From assembly GCF_002214505.1 (NCBI RefSeq), contig NZ_CP015103.1:186001-250000 (forward strand): a DNA stretch of 64,000 nucleotides, written 5' to 3'. This document shows positions 58,249-64,000 of the stretch, piece after piece. The first letter of the stretch is position 1; each line of letters begins with the position of its first letter. Under the pieces are notes generated by a model. It ran no database searches. It saw only the letters and a program-made list of their open reading frames with translations, and was not told the origin of the DNA. Both the position numbers and the translations under genes were made by a program. This DNA is from Thermococcus siculi. Its GTDB lineage: Archaea > Methanobacteriota_B > Thermococci > Thermococcales > Thermococcaceae.

Positions 58249-59532
58249 ATGATTGTCAAGGAAGTCCTCGCTTCCGTTGATGTGATTCCCGATCCGTATG
58301 TAAAATCCGTAACGTACGCTAAAATAGGTGAGAGGCTTGCCAGGGCAAGGGACGGAAACTACAAGACTGCTTTTCTGAGGGCGCTCGAGACCGCCAAGGA
58401 GATTGAAGACCCCGTGAGGATGTTCAGGGCGCTTCTCTCGATCGGCTATTCCTTCGGGAGGGCCGGGCTGAAGTCCTCCAAGAAGATATACCAGGGCGTC
58501 CTCGAGGATTCCCGGATTCTATCCCCTCCCCAGAGGGACGAGATAATGAGGACCGCAGCCACCTACATGCTCGCCCTGGGAGAGATCGGGGAGGCCATAA
58601 CCTACGCCCTCGAGATAGCCAATCCCAAGCTCCGGAACGGGGTGCTCCTCGACATCGTGAGGGCCAACACCCGGATGATAGGGAGGGAACAGCTCAAAGC
58701 CGCATACCGTCTCAGGAAGAGCAAGCTCGCCCTCGAGTATATAGATGAGGAACCCCACCGCTCCAAGGCCCTCCTGGAACTCATAAAGGCTTACATCATC
58801 CTCGGCAGCTACGAAAATGGTATATCCCTCCTCAGGGAGATAAAAACCCGGGAGTGGGCCAGGCAGGCCTTCAAAGAAGTCTCGTTCTACCTCAAGGAGA
58901 GGGAGGTTCTGGGCCACTACATAGATTCCCTCGAGGCTGTTGCCCAGGAGCTTATAGAGAAATTTGGCAGGGAGTTCACCGAGGAGCTGGCCCTTGCATT
59001 CGCCCTCAGCGGGGAAGGTGTTCCCGCGGCGGGACTGATAAGGCGCCTTGAGAACAGCGACGAGGTCTTCGTAAGAATCGCTCTTGAACTCCTCGAAAGG
59101 GATCACGACGTCCTTCCGGCTTTTATCTCGGCTCTGGATGAGCACGAGGCCGAGCTTGTGGGGAGGGTCGTTATGAACCGTATCCTTGAGAGGCCCGAGC
59201 TGGGGAACTGGGAGGTTGTAAAGGCCATCGGAAAGAGCACCCCGAGCGAGGAGATATGGGCCAAGATAGCCCGCTACTACGTCCTGGCCGGGGAGTTCGA
59301 GGGGGCTATGAAGATAGGTTCCCTCCTCCGCGACTCCAGACTCCGCTCCATAGTGATGGCCGATGTGGCGCACCACCTCGTTAAGGAGGGGGACGTTGAG
59401 AGGGCCATAGATGCAGCCCTCGAGGTACGCGATCCCAAGTTCTCCTCGATCCTCGTCTCCGAGATTCTCATCAAGGCCCTCGAGCAAGAGCTTCCAGGGA
59501 GGGTTAAGCAGTGGAACGGCTCAAAGCGCTGA
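58249..59532 (+). CDS. Helical-repeat (TPR/ARM-like) protein, unknown function
   Basis: A 427-residue protein made almost wholly of paired amphipathic helices: units such as VTYAKIGERLARARDGNYKT, IMRTAATYMLALGEIGEAIT and KIARYYVLAGEFEGAMKIG repeat every 35-40 residues with the A-x-A-L-G-E type pattern of TPR-like solenoids. No enzyme motif is visible, so a scaffold role is likely. ATG 58249 with GGGGGAT upstream is chosen over GTG 58231. It is co-transcribed with the next small gene, overlapping by 22 bases. Confidence 0.8.
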   Translation: MIVKEVLASVDVIPDPYVKSVTYAKIGERLARARDGNYKTAFLRALETAKEIEDPVRMFRALLSIGYSFGRAGLKSSKKIYQGVLEDSRILSPPQRDEIMRTAATYMLALGEIGEAITYALEIANPKLRNGVLLDIVRANTRMIGREQLKAAYRLRKSKLALEYIDEEPHRSKALLELIKAYIILGSYENGISLLREIKTREWARQAFKEVSFYLKEREVLGHYIDSLEAVAQELIEKFGREFTEELALAFALSGEGVPAAGLIRRLENSDEVFVRIALELLERDHDVLPAFISALDEHEAELVGRVVMNRILERPELGNWEVVKAIGKSTPSEEIWAKIARYYVLAGEFEGAMKIGSLLRDSRLRSIVMADVAHHLVKEGDVERAIDAALEVRDPKFSSILVSEILIKALEQELPGRVKQWNGSKR

Positions 59533-59801
59533 TGGGAAAGAAGGGCAACCGGGTTGAGTTCGTGGCGGACATGATAAACCTGCTCCTGACCGACAGGGAA
59601 GTCTATTCGGATGAGGTTCTCTTCAGGGACGCGGTTGAGGAGATATACTCCACCCTCCGCTCCGAGGTTCTGGAGAACGGCAGGAAAGACCTCATTGAGG
59701 CATACGAGAACGCTGTGCTATTGAGGGCGGTGGTCTCTGGCAGGGTTAAGGGAGTCGAGGAGCTGCTCCTCGAGATAAGGAAAAACCTGCCCGGTGGTTG
59801 A
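59511..59801 (+). CDS. Small helical protein, unknown function
   Basis: A 96-residue, mostly helical protein (MINLLLTDREVYSDEVLFRD, then RAVVSGRVKGVEELLLEI). No known family is recognised. Start GTG 59511 has GGAGGG seven bases upstream and overlaps the helical-repeat gene. The protein is probably a partner of that solenoid protein, since the two are coupled and the next gene also overlaps. Confidence 0.7.
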   Translation: MERLKALMGKKGNRVEFVADMINLLLTDREVYSDEVLFRDAVEEIYSTLRSEVLENGRKDLIEAYENAVLLRAVVSGRVKGVEELLLEIRKNLPGG

Positions 59802-60225
59802 GTTGCTCTTCGAGATTGAGGTTTCCACCTCCGAGAGGTTCCAGATCGTTGACATAACCGGGGAAGTTCAGAGGCTCGTCTACCGCTCCAAGGTGAAGCA
59901 CGGCATAGCCGTCGTCTTCACGAGGCACACCACGACAGGCCTGTTCATAAACGAGGCCGAGAAGGGCCTCCTGGAGGATATAAAGGGCAAGATGAAGGAG
60001 CTGGTGCCAAAGGGTGCCGGCTACTCCCACGACCGGATAGACAGCAACGCCCACTCCCACATAAGGGCGAGTCTCTTCCTAAACCCTGAGGTCGTTGTTC
60101 CCATAGATCAGGCCGAACTCCAGCTCGGGACGTGGCAGAGGATTCTCTTCGTCGAACTCGACGGTCCGAGGCACAGGAAGGTTCAGGTAATGATATGCCC
60201 CTGCCCGGAGTTTCCGGATGAGTAG
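59794..60225 (+). CDS. YjbQ/UPF0047 family protein
   Basis: A 140-143 residue YjbQ-family protein. Family marks: FTRHTTTGLFINEAEKGLLEDI, the histidine-rich YSHDRIDSNAHSHIRASL and GTWQRILFVELDGPR. E. coli YjbQ has weak thiamine-phosphate synthase activity, but the true role is unsure. The start is GTG 59794 or, with GGTGGT well placed, TTG 59803. It is convergent with the GTPase gene, with adjacent stops. Confidence 0.9.
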   Translation: MVELLFEIEVSTSERFQIVDITGEVQRLVYRSKVKHGIAVVFTRHTTTGLFINEAEKGLLEDIKGKMKELVPKGAGYSHDRIDSNAHSHIRASLFLNPEVVVPIDQAELQLGTWQRILFVELDGPRHRKVQVMICPCPEFPDE

Positions 60226-60783
60226 TTAGACGTACTGGGCGTAGTACGCCAGCCTCTCGAGCAGCTCGTTGAAGCCCTCGTAGGTGACCAAGGAGAGCGG
60301 TATCGCCTCCTGCTCGAGGCGCTTCTTTATGATCTCCCTCAGCTCCTCGACGCGCTCCCGGGGAACGAGGTCCACCTTGTTGATGACGACGACTATCGGC
60401 TTCTCGTACCGGAACTTCAGCATGTGGTGGAGCTTCTCCATCCCCCTGTGAAGGCCAACTGTCGCGTCCACCATGTGTATGACTATGTCTGCCGAGACGA
60501 TCTCGTTGATTATCTCCCTGAACTTCTCCTCGCTGAGAACCTTCCCGCGGAGTTCCCTCTGGGGGTCGAAGAGGCCGGCAGTATCGATGAGGACGAACTC
60601 GTCCGCCCCGCCGAGGGGGTTCTTCATGCTCTTGGGTATCTTAAGCTTGCCGAAGCGCCTCCTTATCACTCCCTTGGTCGTCCCCGGAAGGTTTTCCACC
60701 TCGGAAATCCTCCCCCCGATGAGCGCGTTCATGAGCGTTGACTTGCCGACGTTCTCGGCACCGATAATCGCAACCTTTATCAT
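60226..60783 (-). CDS. Small GTP-binding protein (Era/EngB-like)
   Basis: A 185-residue GTPase. G1 GAENVGKS is at about 8-15, G2 is a threonine in LPGTTKG, G3 is DTAGL, G4 is NKVD and G5 resembles SLVTYEG. Member of an archaeal single-domain GTPase group of unknown cellular role, possibly ribosome-associated. The ATG at 60783 has GGTGA upstream; the ATG at 60804 is not used. Confidence 0.88.
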   Translation of the reverse strand: MIKVAIIGAENVGKSTLMNALIGGRISEVENLPGTTKGVIRRRFGKLKIPKSMKNPLGGADEFVLIDTAGLFDPQRELRGKVLSEEKFREIINEIVSADIVIHMVDATVGLHRGMEKLHHMLKFRYEKPIVVVINKVDLVPRERVEELREIIKKRLEQEAIPLSLVTYEGFNELLERLAYYAQYV

Positions 60784-60833
60784 ACCCTCACCCCCTAATA
60801 CCATAATAGCAGCCCTCTATAAAGGTGATGAAC

Positions 60834-61148
60834 ATGCCCAAGCGGGTTAAACTCGGCCATCATTACTATTACATCGTTACAGTCGACGAGTTGCATTCCG
60901 GCGGTTTCAGGGGTAAGAACGTCGTCATCGAGGGCAGCATCGAGGACAGGCCCCTCATCGAGTTCCTCCCCATGGAACTCCCTGGCTACAGAACAACGTT
61001 TAAAGTTTCCGGCATAAGGATTGAATTCGCCGGGAGTCCATGCATCGGAATGGGCGACAGGGTAAAGGTCTACGGTCGTTTTCTCGGCGACTGCATAATG
61101 GCGAGTGCCATCGAAACCGAGAGGGCACTCTACACGACGGAGGAGTAG
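60834..61148 (+). CDS. Small beta-rich protein, OB-fold-like
   Basis: A 104-residue protein, apparently five or six beta-strands (HHYYYIVTVDELHSGGF, VVIEGSIEDRPLIEF, DRVKVYGRFLGDCIMASAI), in the pattern of an OB-fold nucleic-acid-binding domain. Function unknown. GGTGAT precedes the ATG at 60834, and a CTATAAAGG TATA-like sequence is near 60818. The HD-domain gene follows 2 bases after its stop. Confidence 0.7.
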   Translation: MPKRVKLGHHYYYIVTVDELHSGGFRGKNVVIEGSIEDRPLIEFLPMELPGYRTTFKVSGIRIEFAGSPCIGMGDRVKVYGRFLGDCIMASAIETERALYTTEE

Positions 61149-61150
61149 CC

Positions 61151-62816
<1,666 letters not shown>

Positions 62817-62855
62817 GGTTTTTATCCTTTCATTTCCAGTGTTTGGGGGAGAACG

Positions 62856-63599
62856 ATGCGCCGGGACTACACCCTCTACCTCTTCGCCGCACTCGGGAGC
62901 TTCCTCATTATCTACATAGCCCTCCCCCTGGTCGTTATCTTCCTCAAGCAGGCCGCTGACCCGGGGATGCTGGTAAAAACGCTCCATGACCCTCTGGTCC
63001 TTGAATCCCTCCGCAACTCCCTCCTAACCGCGACTGCCACTGCTCTTATAGCGCTCCTCTTTGGCGTCCCCCTCGGCTACGTCCTGGCCAGGAGGGAATT
63101 TCCCGGAAAGAGCCTCGTCCAGGCCCTCGTGGATGTGCCCATAGTCATCCCCCACTCCGTCGTCGGTATAATGCTCCTCGTGACCTTTTCAAGTTCAATC
63201 CTCGACAGCTACACGGGCATAATAGCGGCCATGCTCTTCGTTTCGGCGCCCTTCACGATAAACGCCGCACGCGATGGGTTTCTCGCGGTTGACGAGAAAC
63301 TGGAGCACGTTGCGAGAACCCTTGGAGCTTCCAGGCTGAGGGCCTTCTTCTCCGTTTCCCTTCCGATGGCGTTTCCCGCGATAGCGAGCGGGGCGATAAT
63401 GACTTGGGCGAGGGCAATAAGCGAGGTCGGTGCCATACTGATTGTTGCCTACTACCCTAAGACGGCCCAGATTCTCGTCATGGAGTACTTCAACAACTAT
63501 GGCCTGAGAGCCTCGCGTCCGATATCAGTGATACTCATAGCCATGAGCCTTACCATCTTCGTGCTCCTTCGCTGGCTGGTGGGGAGGAAAAATGCTTGA
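62856..63599 (+). CDS. wtpB: Tungstate/molybdate ABC transporter permease
   Basis: A 247-residue permease with six membrane segments. The EAA-type loop [25 protein letters not shown] contacts the ATPase. GGGGGAG precedes the ATG at 62856. A GGTTTTTATCC element just upstream (62817-62827) could be a second promoter inside the operon. It overlaps wtpC by 8 bases. Confidence 0.92.
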   Translation: MRRDYTLYLFAALGSFLIIYIALPLVVIFLKQAADPGMLVKTLHDPLVLESLRNSLLTATATALIALLFGVPLGYVLARREFPGKSLVQALVDVPIVIPHSVVGIMLLVTFSSSILDSYTGIIAAMLFVSAPFTINAARDGFLAVDEKLEHVARTLGASRLRAFFSVSLPMAFPAIASGAIMTWARAISEVGAILIVAYYPKTAQILVMEYFNNYGLRASRPISVILIAMSLTIFVLLRWLVGRKNA

Positions 63600-64000
63600 G
63601 GTAAAATCCGTTTCCAAGGATTACAGGGAGTTCCGCCTGAGGGATATCACTTTCAGTGTGGAGGGGGGCGAGCACTTCATAATCCTCGGCCCGAGCGGGG
63701 CGGGGAAGACCGTTCTGCTCGAAATCATAGCCGGTATCATAGAGCCGGACTCCGGGAGGGTGTACTTAAACGGGGAGGACGTGACGGACCTGCCCCCGGA
63801 GAAGCGCGGCCTCGCTTATATCCCCCAGAACTACGCCCTCTTCCCGCACATGAGCGTCTTCGACAACATAGCCTTCGGGCTGAAGCTGCGGAAGCTCCCG
63901 AAGGCTGAGATCGATAGGAAAGTTAAGGAAACCGCTGAAGTCCTTGGCATAGATCACCTTCTGGCCAGAAAGCCGAAGACCCTTAGCGGCGGGGAGAGCC
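63592..64000 (+). CDS. wtpC: Tungstate/molybdate ABC transporter ATPase, 5' part
   Basis: Partial: the gene runs off the right edge. The 136 residues visible begin [16 protein letters not shown] and include Walker [13 protein letters not shown]-loop [11 protein letters not shown] and the beginning of the signature motif (TLSGGES) at the very end. The ATG at 63592 lies in the last codons of wtpB, so translation is coupled. It powers the WtpAB uptake system. Confidence 0.92.
   Translation, partial: MLEVKSVSKDYREFRLRDITFSVEGGEHFIILGPSGAGKTVLLEIIAGIIEPDSGRVYLNGEDVTDLPPEKRGLAYIPQNYALFPHMSVFDNIAFGLKLRKLPKAEIDRKVKETAEVLGIDHLLARKPKTLSGGES

Overview
The window is a stretch of a Thermococcales chromosome, most likely Thermococcus. 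The evidence is a Thermococcus-type archaeal histone, a Hel308 helicase, TFB beside Gar1, the heat-shock regulator Phr, type III RuBisCO, the inositol synthase plus DIP-synthase pair used by hyperthermophiles, a TrmB-family sugar regulator, tungstate transport genes (wtpABC), TATA-box promoters and GGTGA-type ribosome binding sites. Genes are dense, often overlapping by 1-20 bases, and mostly G+C-rich. No rRNA, CRISPR array, transposase or integrase was seen.

Layout. 1-5.7 kb: end of hel308, a UPF0200 NTPase, a ZIP metal transporter, UPF0201, then a leftward operon of two DUF2178 membrane proteins, an XRE repressor and a NatA/NatB-like ABC exporter. A tandem palindromic operator lies at its promoter, beside tRNA-Leu(TAG). 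6-9.3 kb: MFS transporter, class I aminotransferase, KEOPS subunit Cgi121. 9.5-12.1 kb: RHH regulator, ftsZ, parA, and a second RHH protein, forming a division and partition cluster. 12.2-17.8 kb: RibL, a PUA protein, PyrF and DUF4443; then inositol-phosphate synthase, the bifunctional DIP-phosphate synthase, and Dph6.

17.8-23.3 kb: a two-gene cassette of different base composition. It encodes an orphan 801-residue protein and a 1009-residue protein joining a PD-(D/E)XK nuclease-like region to an SF2 helicase. I consider it the best candidate for an undescribed, probably anti-mobile-element, system. 23.3-36.5 kb: a large lipoprotein, an ABC exporter, a Nudix hydrolase with a C/D box sRNA in its leader, an inositol-kinase-like PfkB protein, gar1-tfb, a phosphoesterase, histone, RuBisCO, thymidine kinase, threonine synthase and phr with a probable autoregulatory site. 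S17e and DUF371 follow.

37.2-52.4 kb: a sugar or compatible-solute cluster. It holds GH130, a debranching-enzyme-like (alpha/alpha)6 hydrolase, a FucI/AraA-like isomerase, a PfkB kinase, a GT81-like glycosyltransferase, two Gfo/Idh/MocA dehydrogenases, a MalEFGK-type importer, a TrmB-family regulator and glycerate 2-kinase. Three promoter regions share a palindrome, AACCAYT-N3-ARTGGTT, placed 13-14 bases upstream of a TATA box; this is probably the regulon of the local TrmB-like protein. Glycerate kinase together with a glycosylglycerate-synthase-like transferase suggests synthesis, uptake and breakdown of a glycosylglycerate-type solute (inference).

52.3-64 kb: radical SAM protein, YgjP-type metallopeptidase, GT-C-like membrane protein, NfeD and PH-like membrane proteins, CoA-binding protein, a PIN/antitoxin pair with an altered PIN active site, an RNA methyltransferase, a helical-repeat protein operon, a small GTPase, an HD phosphohydrolase, and wtpABC cut by the window end.
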